Source: JAKLIH01 sp964618955 (GTDB lineage Bacteria; Patescibacteriota; Minisyncoccia; UBA6257; JAKLIH01). Taken from it: a stretch of 64,000 nt of DNA. The notes below the pieces were generated by a model, which was not told where the DNA came from, did not search any database, and worked only from the letters and a program-made list of their open reading frames with translations. The DNA is taken from NCBI GenBank assembly GCA_964618955.1, contig CAZUBO010000004.1:1-64000 (forward strand). Direction: 5' to 3'. Shown in pieces: positions 18,828 through 28,748 of the stretch. The first letter of the stretch is position 1, and every line of letters begins with the position of its first letter. The position numbers and the translations under genes are program-made.

Positions 18828-19847
18828 ATGACAAATATTTTAAATTTTTTTAAAAAGAATAAGGTCAATCATATCGCTGATAACGATATGCGAAATATTA
18901 ATACCGAAAAAGTTTTTTTCAAAGGTACATTTTTAAAACAAAATATTTTAGGATTCTTCAGTTGTTTGTTTGTTTTGTTTTTCAGTAATGTTCTAAAGGA
19001 TATTATGTTCTTCAAAACTTTTAATCTTATCCATCAGATATATTTTGTTTTGTTTTTTGCCTTATCTATGGCTTTCTTATCTTTAATGCTTTTTCAATTG
19101 AATTCTCGAATTCTAAAATGATGACTTCTAGGTTTTGTTGTTTGCAGTGTAATTTTATTTATCGATGTTTTGCCTTTAAGCAATTTCTACTTCTATGGTT
19201 TGATTTTAATTTCTTTTGTATATTTACTATTCACCGCTTTTCAATACCATAAGGCTGACGAAATCTATTTAAAATTCAATTGAAAAATTGTTTTTCGAAA
19301 TGGCTTCCAACATCAATTTTTCGCTGTTATGGTTTTGTTTGCTTCTGTTGTTTTCTTTGGATTTGTTAAGGTAGATTACAATGCTAAAAAAGGATTGAAT
19401 TTAAATAACTTTGTTCAAACGGGTTTAACTGTCTGAACCAAATACAATCCTAAATCCGGCCTAAACAAACCTTTTGATTCCGTCATTAATGATTTTCTAT
19501 CAAAGAGTTCTATCTTTAGTAATATTCAAAAGCAATATTCTTTTCTAGGAATTTCTAGTTCCAAAATTATTAGTGACAATTTAAAAACAATGTTTAAAAC
19601 TAATTTTGATGGTAAGACTAAATTAAGTCAAATTCTAATTGACTACTTTGATAAGTCTTCTCAAACTATAAAGACCATTGTCTTTGGGGTTTTTCTCTGG
19701 TTCCTTTTAAGCATTTTTGGTTTTTTCTACTTCATCTCCAAAACTTTAGTTTACTGTATCAGCTTTATTGTAATTTCAGTTTTAATTTGATTTAAATTCT
19801 TTAAATTCGAAGAAAAACCAACTGTAAAACAATATTTAACTTTGTAA
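18828..19847 (+). CDS. Multi-pass membrane protein between dnaK and dnaJ
   Basis: 339 residues with five TGA Trp codons (KWWLLG, NWKIV, VWTKYN, IWFKFF). Not recognised. About seven hydrophobic helices: five in the first 185 residues (for example ILGFFSCLFVLFFSNVL and FFAVMVLFASVVFFGFV), a soluble stretch of roughly 100 residues (GLNLNNFVQTGLTVWTKYN ... QILIDYFDKSSQ), then two more helices before a short Lys-rich tail. It ends 10 bases before dnaJ, so is probably co-transcribed with dnaJ. Possible stress-linked envelope role is only inferred from position. Confidence 0.8.
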
Positions 19848-19857
19848 AATATATACT

Positions 19858-20955
19858 ATGCCTGATTTTAAAAAAGATTACTATAAATCATTAGGAGTAT
19901 CTGAATCCGCTTCTAATGAAGAAATCAAACAAGCTTTTCATAACCTAGCTTTTAAATATCATCCCGATCGTCCTGGTGGTGACGAAAAACGTTTTAAAGA
20001 AATTAATGAAGCTTATCAGACGCTATCTAATCCTGAATCCCGTTCACAATATGATAATATGCGAAAGTTTGGTGGATCGAATACTGATTTTTCTGGTGCC
20101 TCTAGCTTTAATTGGAATAACACAAGCTTTGGTGGTGGCTTTGATGGCTTTTCAGGTTTTAATGACATCTTTGAATCTTTTTTTGGACAATCATATGGTC
20201 AACAAAGACATTCTCAAGAGAGAAATCCAAATGAAGATTTAGAGATTCGAATTGATATTTCTTTAAAAGATTCTTACCTGGGTATTGCTAAAGATATTTC
20301 TTTTAAACGTTTTAATTTGTGTTCAGTTTGTAATGGTTCTGGTCATCCTAAAGACGCTAACATCAAAACGTGTAAAACTTGTTCTGGGAAGGGGTATATC
20401 AATAAGAGGAGAACCGTACCTTTATTCGGCACTATCAGTGAACAAGTTGTTTGTTCTGATTGCAAAGGCGAAGGATTAATTTCTGATAAGAAATGCAGTT
20501 CTTGTAATGCTTCTGGGTATATTACTGAAACTGTGAATAAAAAAATTGAAATACCTTTAGGTATTAAAAATGGCGATGTTTTAGAATTAAAAAATTATGG
20601 TCATCATCAGGATAAAAAATATTCTGCTGGTAATTTATATATCAAAGTTGGAGTGAAAACTGACAAAGATTTTTATCGAGAAGGGGACAATCTTCGTTGT
20701 AATCTTGATATTAATTTTGTCGAAGCTGCTTTAGGAGCCAAAAAAGAAATTAAGAATTTAGATGACAAAATTCTAGTTGTTGACATTCCTAAAGGAATAA
20801 GTTCTGATACGGTTTTGAAAATTAAGAACAAAGGGTTTAAGTCCTTACATCAAAATTCAGTGGGCGATCTCTTAATAAATGTCAAAATTCAGACTCCTAA
20901 AAAATTATCAAAAACTGCCCAAGAGTTATTCAAAAAATTGGAAAAAGAATTGTAA
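19858..20955 (+). CDS. dnaJ: Co-chaperone DnaJ (Hsp40)
   Basis: 365 residues, type I DnaJ. J domain at 1-70 with YHPDRP (HPD at 35-37), Gly/Phe-rich linker (FGGGFDGFSGFNDIFESFFG), four zinc-binding repeats (CSVCNGSG, CKTCSGKG, CSDCKGEG, CSSCNASG), then the C-terminal substrate domains. It delivers substrates to DnaK and stimulates its ATPase. The Trp in FNWNN is TGG; no TGA. Ends inside an intrinsic terminator. Confidence 0.97.
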   Translation: MPDFKKDYYKSLGVSESASNEEIKQAFHNLAFKYHPDRPGGDEKRFKEINEAYQTLSNPESRSQYDNMRKFGGSNTDFSGASSFNWNNTSFGGGFDGFSGFNDIFESFFGQSYGQQRHSQERNPNEDLEIRIDISLKDSYLGIAKDISFKRFNLCSVCNGSGHPKDANIKTCKTCSGKGYINKRRTVPLFGTISEQVVCSDCKGEGLISDKKCSSCNASGYITETVNKKIEIPLGIKNGDVLELKNYGHHQDKKYSAGNLYIKVGVKTDKDFYREGDNLRCNLDINFVEAALGAKKEIKNLDDKILVVDIPKGISSDTVLKIKNKGFKSLHQNSVGDLLINVKIQTPKKLSKTAQELFKKLEKEL

Positions 20956-20980
20956 TCTAATTTGCAATTCTTTTTTTTTT
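20946..20980 (+). terminator. Intrinsic terminator after dnaJ
   Basis: AGAATTG (20946-20952) pairs with CAATTCT (20965-20971), followed by about ten T. The stem overlaps the dnaJ stop codon. Ends the heat-shock cluster. Confidence 0.85.
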
Positions 20981-21022
20981 AGTATTTGTTTTTGATATAT
21001 AACAACATTTCAGCAAAAACAC

Positions 21023-21051
21023 TTGACTTTTTTCGAAAAATTATCTAAAAT
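21023..21051 (+). promoter_or_regulatory. Promoter of the type IV pilus locus
   Basis: TTGACT (21023-21028), 17-base spacer, TAAAAT (21046-21051); a TATACT follows at 21051-21056. The pilin ATG is at 21126, giving a leader of about 65 bases. Closely similar to the greA promoter at 14910. Confidence 0.6.
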
Positions 21052-21125
21052 ATACTCATATATATAATAAAAATAGTCGACAATTTTTATTTTATGGAAA
21101 AATTAAAAAATATAAAATCATATAT

Positions 21126-21740
21126 ATGAAGAATAAAAAAGGTTTTACATTAGTAGAGTTAATGATCGTTATCGCTATCTTAGCTATCTTAGCCGCTATT
21201 GTTATTTTTGCTCTTAATCCAGCCGAATTATTTAGACGTGCTCGTGATAGTCAAAGAATGTCCGATATCAGAGTTTTGTCTTCAGCTATTTCCTATTACT
21301 TAGCTGATGCTACTACTCCAATTCTTGATGGTGCTACTAATGTATTGTGTACTGGTGGAACTGGTGCTGACACCATCTTCGCTACAGTAGCTAATGCTAC
21401 TGCTGTTACGGGATGAACCTGAACATCTTCAACAGTTCGTACTGTTGATTCTCTGGGTTGATTAAAGATTAATTTCTCTTCAACCGGTTCAGCTCCAATT
21501 GGCCAATTACCAATTGATCCTGTTAATACTATTGGTACTACTAACACTTCTGCTCCATCTTTGTATTATACTTTTGCTTGTGATACTAGTTTGAATTATG
21601 AAATTAATGCTAATATGGAATCCACAAATTATAAAACTAAAGAAGCAGATGATGGTGGTAATAGTGCTGTGATTTATGAGATGGGTACCAACACAGCTAT
21701 TTTACCTACTACAGGTACTGGTTACTATCCATTTAACTAG
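21126..21740 (+). CDS. Type IV major pilin-like prepilin
   Basis: 204 residues. Classic prepilin N-terminus: MKNKK, then GFTLVELMIVIAILAILAA with the peptidase cut after Gly and Glu at +5. It is followed by the alpha-1 spine and a globular domain with a Cys pair candidate (VLCTGG ... TFACDT). Three TGA Trp codons (GWTWTSS, LGWLKI). The N-terminal 45 residues closely match the pilin-LamG protein at 32392. First gene of the pilus locus and probably the main subunit. An upstream ATG at 21094 is in another frame and short. Confidence 0.93.
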
Positions 21741-21761
21741 TCTTTAATTTAACAATATTCT

Positions 21762-22439
21762 ATGATGCTAGCATTGAATAATATTGTTTATAATCTCGCT
21801 AACCCTGCTATAAGTTTTTTAACCCTAGCAGGGTTGGTTGTGATTTGAACGATAAGTCGAAAAACTCCATCAATTAAAGTTATAAAAGGTTGTATACTTT
21901 TTAATATTATTACTATAGTTTTGCGTTCAAGCTATTGTACTGTTGCCAATTATTGAATGTGACTTCATAATCCTGCAGCTAAGAATTTATTGGCTTTTAA
22001 TTATGTGCTTAAGTATTCCTTTAATACTTATTGGGCTTCAGCTTTATTTGCTATGTTTTCTGGATTTTTGTTCTTTAAATTAATTGTTTTTTTGAATAGA
22101 AAGTTTAATAATCGCTTCTTTTATGATCAAGAACCTTATCTTGTTTTATTAGGAATTGTTATCAACCCTTGACCAATGCTTTTGTTCTTTGTTCTTTCAA
22201 GTATTGCTATTCTACTTTTAATTCAAATTTTGAATATATTTATCAAAATACTTAATTTAAGAAACAAAAATACATCTTTGGAGAGAATTCCAATGCTATA
22301 TATTTGAATTCCTGCTATGGTTTTGTCTCTCTTTGTGTATTTTGTTATTTGGACGAACGCTTTTATGGGCATCAAAACTATTCTAGTTAATAATTTCTTT
22401 ATTAAAGAATTATTTAAAAATTTTTTCTTCTTTAGATAA
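21762..22439 (+). CDS. Integral membrane protein in the pilus locus
   Basis: 225 residues, with six TGA Trp codons and two TGG. Not recognised. About five hydrophobic helices (for example ISFLTLAGLVVIWTIS, LFAMFSGFLFFKLIVFL, MLLFFVLSSIAILLLIQIL, AMVLSLFVYFVIWT). The GxGD motif of prepilin peptidase is absent, so it should not be called PilD. It lies 21 bases after the pilin and 16 before pilB, so it likely helps pilus assembly or the membrane platform. Confidence 0.75.
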
Positions 22440-22455
22440 TATTTAAATTTTAAAT

Positions 22456-24162
22456 ATGAAAATTGCTTTACAAATTTTAAAACCTTTACTTTTGCAAACC
22501 GGAATTGTAACTGAAGACCAATTTACAGTTGCTATTGAAAAATCCAAGCGTACCGGTCAGAATGTCTCTGATATTTTAATTTCTCAGGGTACTATTACCC
22601 AGGATTATTTAATTGATTTGTTATCAAAGTTTTTTAATACTCCTCGGGTTAAAGTTTCTGGTAAAGAAATTAATTTTGATATTTTAAATTTAATTCCTGA
22701 AGATATTGCTCGCGCTCGTAATACTATCATTTTTGACAAGAAAGACGACTATCTTTACTTAGCTGTTACTGATCCAACTGATTTGGAATCAATTAATTTT
22801 ATTCAACGTTATACCAATACTCAGACCAAAGTTTTTTTAACTACTGATGATGATTTGAAGAGTGCTTTTGCTTTGTATCGTAAGCAGTTGACCGAGAATT
22901 TTGCTACTATTATTGAAGATAATCTTCGTAAAGTATCGGCTATTGAAGGTATGAATGCGGTTGATGCTGCTTCCGAATTGCCTATCGTTTCCTTGTTTGA
23001 TACTATTATTATCTATGCTTCTTCATTAAGTGCTTCTGATATTCATATTGAAAGACTTTCAGATTCTATTATCATTCGTTTTCGTGTTGATGGTATTTTA
23101 CGTGAGATTGTTCGTTTACCTAAAGAAGTTCATAATGCTGTCGTTGCTCGTGTTAAGATTTTGTCCGGCCTACAAATCGATGAACACAATCGAGCTCAAG
23201 ATGGTCGTTTCAAATATCAAAAGGGCGATGATGTCTTTGACGTTCGTGTTTCTATTCTTCCAACATTCTATGGCGAGAAAGTCAACATGCGTTTGTTATT
23301 AGGTGCTTTAAAGCCTTTAAGCTTTGAAGAACTTGGCATGGAACGTGATATGATTGAAATTATGAATGATAATATCAAAAGAAGTTATGGTATGATTCTC
23401 GTTACCGGTCCTACTGGTTCTGGTAAGACTACTACTTTGTATTCGGTCTTAAGCAAATTAAATCGTCCGGAAGTAAATATCGTTACAGTTGAAGATCCTA
23501 TTGAGTATGAGCTCCGCTATGTTAATCAAGTTCAAGTTAATTCTAAATCAGGATTAGACTTTGCTAATGGTTTGCGTTCTATTCTTCGTCAAGATCCTAA
23601 TATCATCATGGTTGGAGAAATTCGTGACTCCGAAACTGCTGGTATTGCCGTTAATGCTGCTCTTACGGGTCACTTAGTGCTTTCAACTCTCCATACTAAT
23701 GATGCTACAACCGCTGTTCCTCGTTTGTTTGATTTAGGAGTTCAACCTTTCTTGGTATCCGCTACTGTTAATGCTGTTATTGCTCAACGTTTGGTTAGGA
23801 AAGTTTGTCGTAATTGTATTGAGAGCTATAAACTCACTCCGGAAACTAAAGCTCAAATCGAACGTCAATTTAAAAATTCTCCTTTTCGAAAAAAGAACTA
23901 TGTTATTCCTTCAGAACTTTATCATGGTCGCGGTTGTAAAGTTTGTAATAACACTGGGTATAAAGGGCGTTTAGCTATTTATGAAGTTTTTAATGTTACT
24001 GATGATATGCGTACTTTTATGCAATCTTCCAATTTTTCTTTGGACGGTTTGCGCGAAATTTCTGGAAAAAATGGTATGATATCATTATTTGAAGATGGTG
24101 TTCGCAAAGCTCAAACTGGTCAAACTACTATTGAAGAGATCTTTCGTGTTGTCAAAGAATAA
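22456..24162 (+). CDS. pilB: Type IV pilus extension ATPase PilB (GspE family)
   Basis: 568 residues. N-terminal MshEN-like domain (GQNVSDILISQGTITQDYLIDLLSKFF), then the secretion ATPase: Walker A GPTGSGKTTT (near 317), Asp box VEDPIEYEL, Walker B NIIMVGEIRDSETA, His box LTGHLVLSTLHTNDA. A zinc-binding module CRNC ... CKVCNNTG lies near residue 450-500. No TGA. It powers pilus polymerisation with PilC. No PilT retraction ATPase is in the window. Confidence 0.97.
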   Translation: MKIALQILKPLLLQTGIVTEDQFTVAIEKSKRTGQNVSDILISQGTITQDYLIDLLSKFFNTPRVKVSGKEINFDILNLIPEDIARARNTIIFDKKDDYLYLAVTDPTDLESINFIQRYTNTQTKVFLTTDDDLKSAFALYRKQLTENFATIIEDNLRKVSAIEGMNAVDAASELPIVSLFDTIIIYASSLSASDIHIERLSDSIIIRFRVDGILREIVRLPKEVHNAVVARVKILSGLQIDEHNRAQDGRFKYQKGDDVFDVRVSILPTFYGEKVNMRLLLGALKPLSFEELGMERDMIEIMNDNIKRSYGMILVTGPTGSGKTTTLYSVLSKLNRPEVNIVTVEDPIEYELRYVNQVQVNSKSGLDFANGLRSILRQDPNIIMVGEIRDSETAGIAVNAALTGHLVLSTLHTNDATTAVPRLFDLGVQPFLVSATVNAVIAQRLVRKVCRNCIESYKLTPETKAQIERQFKNSPFRKKNYVIPSELYHGRGCKVCNNTGYKGRLAIYEVFNVTDDMRTFMQSSNFSLDGLREISGKNGMISLFEDGVRKAQTGQTTIEEIFRVVKE

Positions 24163-24193
24163 TTTTTTGTATTTTAATTTTTAAATTTTTATC

Positions 24194-25402
24194 ATGCTAT
24201 ACCACTATACTGCTTTTGATCAAAGAAATATTTATGTAGAGGGTGATGTTGATATGCCAACATTAGAAGATGTTTTAAAATTCTTAAATAACCAAAGATT
24301 ACGTCCTGTAAAAGTTGTTCCAATTATTCATAAAAAAACCTCCAAAGCATTAGGTATTTTTGCTAAAAGAATTAGTCTAACTGATCAAGTTTTTTTGTTT
24401 AAATATTTAGGTTTGATGTTAAAAGTTGGTACCGATATTTTAAAAGCGGTTGATGTTTTAATGCAAGATTATTCTGCAGGTCCTATCAAAACTTTTTTGC
24501 TTGAATCACGTTCTAATTTAGAAAAGGGAAATCCATTTTATTTAACTTTTGAACAGAATAATAAAACTTTTAATTATGTTACTATTAATTTGATTAAAGC
24601 GGGTGAAAAGTCAGGTACTCTTCAAGAAACCTTAGAAAAGATTTCTATTAATCTTGAAAAAGACAAAGATTTAAAATCCAAAGTAACTTCCGCTATGACT
24701 TATCCTATCATTCTTTTAGTTATGATGTCAGTTTTGTTAGTATTTTTAATGATCTTTTTATTTCCTAAAATGGGAGCTTCTTTTATGCAAGCTGGTATCA
24801 AACTACCATCTTTTACCAAAATGTTATTTAATGTTTCCATCTATTTCAACGCTCATATCACTTTAGTTCTTAGCTTGTTTATAGCTATTCCTACTATTTT
24901 GTTTATCTTTTTTTCTAGAACTATGACTGGTCAAAAATTATTTAGTATTATGATACGTAAATTTCCTCCCATTCGTAATTTTTTAAACAAAATGGCTCTT
25001 CAACGTTTAACTTCCGTTCTTTCTAGTTTGATTAAAGCTGGCATGCCCTTAATCGAAAGTTTAAAAATTACTAGTGAAGCTGTTGGTGAAGCCGTTTTTA
25101 AAACTTCTTTATCAAATGTTTCTATTTATTTAACTAAAGGATTAACTGTTGGTGAAGCCTTTCGTCAAGAAAAAACTTTCCCAAAATATCTAAGTAATCT
25201 ATTAGCTATTGGCGAAAAAGCTGGCCACATTGATGAGATTTTGTTTACTTTATCCATGTTTTACGAAAAAGAAATTGAAAGTAGTTTAAAAGCTTTAGTA
25301 GCTTTAATCGAACCCATAATGTTAGTTTTAATGGGTGGAGTCATTGGTGTTATTGCCGTTTCAGTTATCTTGCCAATGTATCAGATGTTGGGCAGTCTTT
25401 AA
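24194..25402 (+). CDS. pilC: Type IV pilus inner-membrane platform protein PilC (GspF family)
   Basis: 402 residues. Two GspF domains, each with LGLMLKVGTDILKAVDVL / SSLIKAGMPLIESLKITSEAV-type helices. Transmembrane segments near 175-195 (IILLVMMSVLLVFLMIFLFP), 220-240 and at the C-terminus (MLVLMGGVIGVIAVSVILPMY), followed by YQMLGSL. It is the platform on which PilB drives pilin addition. No TGA codon. Directly follows pilB. Confidence 0.96.
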   Translation: MLYHYTAFDQRNIYVEGDVDMPTLEDVLKFLNNQRLRPVKVVPIIHKKTSKALGIFAKRISLTDQVFLFKYLGLMLKVGTDILKAVDVLMQDYSAGPIKTFLLESRSNLEKGNPFYLTFEQNNKTFNYVTINLIKAGEKSGTLQETLEKISINLEKDKDLKSKVTSAMTYPIILLVMMSVLLVFLMIFLFPKMGASFMQAGIKLPSFTKMLFNVSIYFNAHITLVLSLFIAIPTILFIFFSRTMTGQKLFSIMIRKFPPIRNFLNKMALQRLTSVLSSLIKAGMPLIESLKITSEAVGEAVFKTSLSNVSIYLTKGLTVGEAFRQEKTFPKYLSNLLAIGEKAGHIDEILFTLSMFYEKEIESSLKALVALIEPIMLVLMGGVIGVIAVSVILPMYQMLGSL

Positions 25403-25426
25403 TTAAAATATCTTTTAAATATTTTT

Positions 25427-26020
25427 ATGAAAAAAAATTGAATTAAAAAAAAATATCAAGCTTTTACTCTAATAGAACTGTCTATTGTTATTGGTATTTT
25501 AGTAATTATTTCTTTATTTAGTATGGACTTTCTATTAGATACTACTAGTCGTTATGCTGTTGATAATACCACTGATAATATTTTACAATTTTTTAAAAAA
25601 GTTCAAAATCAAAATCAAATTTATGGTATTCAAGGTTTTTCAATTGACGATCAAACATATTATGGTTTAGTTTTTAAACGAGGCACTGGCAATACTTCTT
25701 CGTATTATTCTTACAAAAAAATCAATACTGATATTTTAGAATCCTTTAGCCTTTCTAATTATCTGTATTTTTCTAGTCTTACTGAAAATACCACTACCAA
25801 TATTCATTTCTGTGCTAATATGAATTTTGAACTGCCAATAGATCCTTTTACTTCTAGTGATTCTCTTTCGTATCTATGTGATAATTCGGGAATTTTAATT
25901 TGTGATACTAACTATACTATCACCATTAAGTCGCGTATGAATGGTTATCAAAAAACTATCATTATTAATACTGATAAAGATGATTACGGCTGTAAGCCAA
26001 CTGTATATATCCAAGAATAA
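25427..26020 (+). CDS. Prepilin-like minor pilin
   Basis: 197 residues. The ATG at 25427 gives a basic leader (MKKNWIKKKYQ; Trp is TGA) followed by AFTLIELSIVIGILVIISLF. This is a prepilin spine with Ala at the usual Gly cleavage position and Glu at +5. The globular part has four Cys (FCANMNF, LCDNSGILICDT, YGCKPT). Probably a minor pilin priming or decorating the fibre. It starts 24 bases after pilC. Confidence 0.85.
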
Positions 26021-26036
26021 TTTTTAATATTTTCCA

Positions 26037-26065
26037 TTGACTTTTATTCTTTTTTCTATTATACT
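26037..26065 (+). promoter_or_regulatory. Internal promoter of the minor-pilin genes
   Basis: TTGACT (26037-26042), 17-base T-rich spacer, TATACT (26060-26065), 31 bases before the ATG at 26097. Confidence 0.65.
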
Positions 26066-26096
26066 TATATAATATACATTGGTTAAAAAGTTTTTT

Positions 26097-28733
26097 ATGT
26101 TTTTAAAAACAAAAATTCAAAAACAATCACAAGCTTTAATTGAAATTGTTATTAGTATCGCTCTAATAATGTTTTTTTTGGGTGCCTTTATTATTAATTT
26201 ATCATATATTGTAAATCGTTTTTCTGATTTTCAACAAAAGAATTTTGCTTTTAGTTTGTTAAAAGAAAACAAAGATATTAATGATCGCAATTTAGCCTAT
26301 TTTTTAACAAACAACAAAATGCTTTACGGCAATCAAACTCTTGATTATTTTCCAGATCAAGGCAACCATTTGTCTTATACTTACATCAATTATGGTACCG
26401 ATAAAGCTGGTTTTTCAATTCGTAATCAAGAAAAGAAAATGTTTTTATCAGATAATTATTTATATTATTGATCATTAGATTCTGTTCCCACTGATACTAC
26501 TTTTATTATTGATGATGCTGGGGACAAAACTCGCCAAGGAACTTTAACTTGCTATGGTGCTTCTTGTTCTAATCCTGAAATTATCAGTCCGTCTTTAGGA
26601 AAATGTGTTTCCAATAATTGTTTGAAATTTACTAATACTGGTTCAAATGGTAGTGCTATTGCTTTTCCTGAAATTTCAAAATTAGAAGCTATTAAAAATA
26701 TTTCTTTAGAAGCTTGGGTCTATCCAACGTCAGTTACAACCGATCAAGTCTTTTTATCCAAACAAGGTAATAATTATTTTAAAATATATAATAGCAAACC
26801 CTACATTAGTTTTAATATTGCCGGTACGCAAAGAACTTTAGCAGGTAATACTACTTTACAAAATAATACTTGATATGATTTATTAGCAACCTTTGATGGT
26901 ACGAATATTAAAATCTATGTTAATGGTGTTTTGGATGCTATTTCTTCAACTTATTCTGGTGATATTGATTTTACTTCTGGTAATTTAATTTTTGGAGCTT
27001 TAGCTTCCTCAGATATCAAAGGCTTTGCTGGTTATTTGGATGAAATTAAAATTTATGATTATGATTTAACTAATGTTGAAGCTTTAAATCATTACAAAGG
27101 TTTTAGAGATCAGATTGGTTTACTAGGTTTGTGGCATTTTGATGATGCTTTAAATACTGCAACTTATAATGGTATTAACGAGACAGGTTTAAATCCTAAG
27201 TTTACTAGTTTTAGCGTACCTGATAATATTGGTATTGCTTTTACAAACACTCTATCAGAAAGTAATACAACTTTTTGTAAAAGTGGTTCTTGTGCGGAAT
27301 TTGATATTAATTTTAGTAGTAAAGGCATTTTAAATGATAGTTTGAATAATTATCCAGTTTTCCATACTTTAAATACTTTAACTTTGGAAAGTTGGGTTTA
27401 TCCTAATACAACTTCTACTACTATTGGTTATCAGGGGATTATTGGTAAAACTACTCCTGGTATTTATGAAGCTGGATTATACAATAATGATATTCGTTTC
27501 AGTTTAAAAATTAATGGTACTCGCTATTCGGAAACTTATGATGCTAATTTAATTGCTAATGATTGATATTTATTGACTTATACTTTTGATGGTACTGATA
27601 TGAAAGTCTATATTAACGGTGTTTTAAAACAAACTTGAAATCATCCAGGTACTATTAGCGACGATACTTCCTATTCTAATATTTTAATCGGTTATTCAGG
27701 TACTGGGAATGAATATTTTGATGGCTTTCTTGATGACACTAGAATTTATAATCGTGCTTTATCGGCCGATGAAATAATAAATCGCTATGATGGTGCTTAT
27801 ACTTACTATCAATATTTTAAACCAGTTTGTAAAGCAGATGATGCGGCAGAAATGTTAGATGCTGAATGTTTAGTTTGTCAATCTGCCACTCCTGCTGAAT
27901 GTGGATCAATCAAGTCTCATGCTGATTGAGAACCTCTTTTGGCTAGAAGTGTTAATTATGTTAAATATGGTCAAGGCATAGAATATAAAAAATTAAAACT
28001 AGAACAAATTATACCTGTCATAAATTCTTTTTACTATCAACCCGTTGCAGCTAATATATGAGGCGGCGGAGTTGGTGATTCTAATGCTTATGGGTGTAAT
28101 GAATTTGTTTTTGGTAAAGAAGGAATGTCTTCAAATTTTAGCAGTCCTGAAAACAGTTCTTGTGGTTTAAGTTCTTGTACTGCTTATCGAAAGATTTTTG
28201 GTTCCAAAGTCTGTGAAGCTAACAATATTAGTTTTTATCATTCCAATGGTTGTACTGCTTGTTCAGGTACTCCCGGGGAACTTGATGCTACTTGTACTCC
28301 TTGTACTGCCAGTGAAAAATTTCAATTAACTAATGCAAATCTTTCTGGGTATTTTATTTCTCCAACCTTTAATTTTGCCAAACGTATGGCCATAACTTCT
28401 TTTTCTTGAGCCGGTACTGGTACTAAAATCAAAATGCAATTTGCTTGTAAAGATTCTATCATTGATTCTAATGGTAATCAAATTACTGAAGATCAATGAG
28501 TCTATCTAGGACCAGAAACAGGTAATACCGCTCGTTGTAGTGAATCAGGTTATTACGAAGTATCTAATGGTATTGAAGCTAATCCAGCAACTTGTTGAGA
28601 AACCGACAATCAAACCCCACACAATTGTCAATTTTTTAGATTTAAGGTATATTTAGAACCTTCTTTTAATGCTGTAGTTAATAATATGTGATTTAATTTT
28701 GGTCAATATCCATATTCAATAATTAAAAATTAA
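26097..28733 (+). CDS. Large pilin-like adhesin with two LamG domains
   Basis: 878 residues from the ATG at 26097, which suits the promoter spacing; a TTG at 26079 is in frame but less likely. Prepilin-like N-terminus SQALIEIVISIALIMFFLGAF, without the usual Gly-Phe. Two LamG/concanavalin-like modules (about 170-350 and 370-570) with LEAWVYP/LESWVYP, ATFDGTNIKIYVNGV/YTFDGTDMKVYINGV and GYLDEIKIYD/GFLDDTRIYNRALSADEI. The C-terminal 300 residues are Cys-rich (CLVCQS, CTACSG, CTPCTA). Many Trp are TGA. Likely a pilus-tip or surface adhesin. Confidence 0.85.
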
Positions 28734-28748
28734 TAATACAATAAAAAT

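Noticed and set aside
21762..22439. Prepilin peptidase PilD
   Set aside because: Multi-pass and in the pilus locus, but the GxGD aspartyl protease motif and Cys-rich loop are absent.
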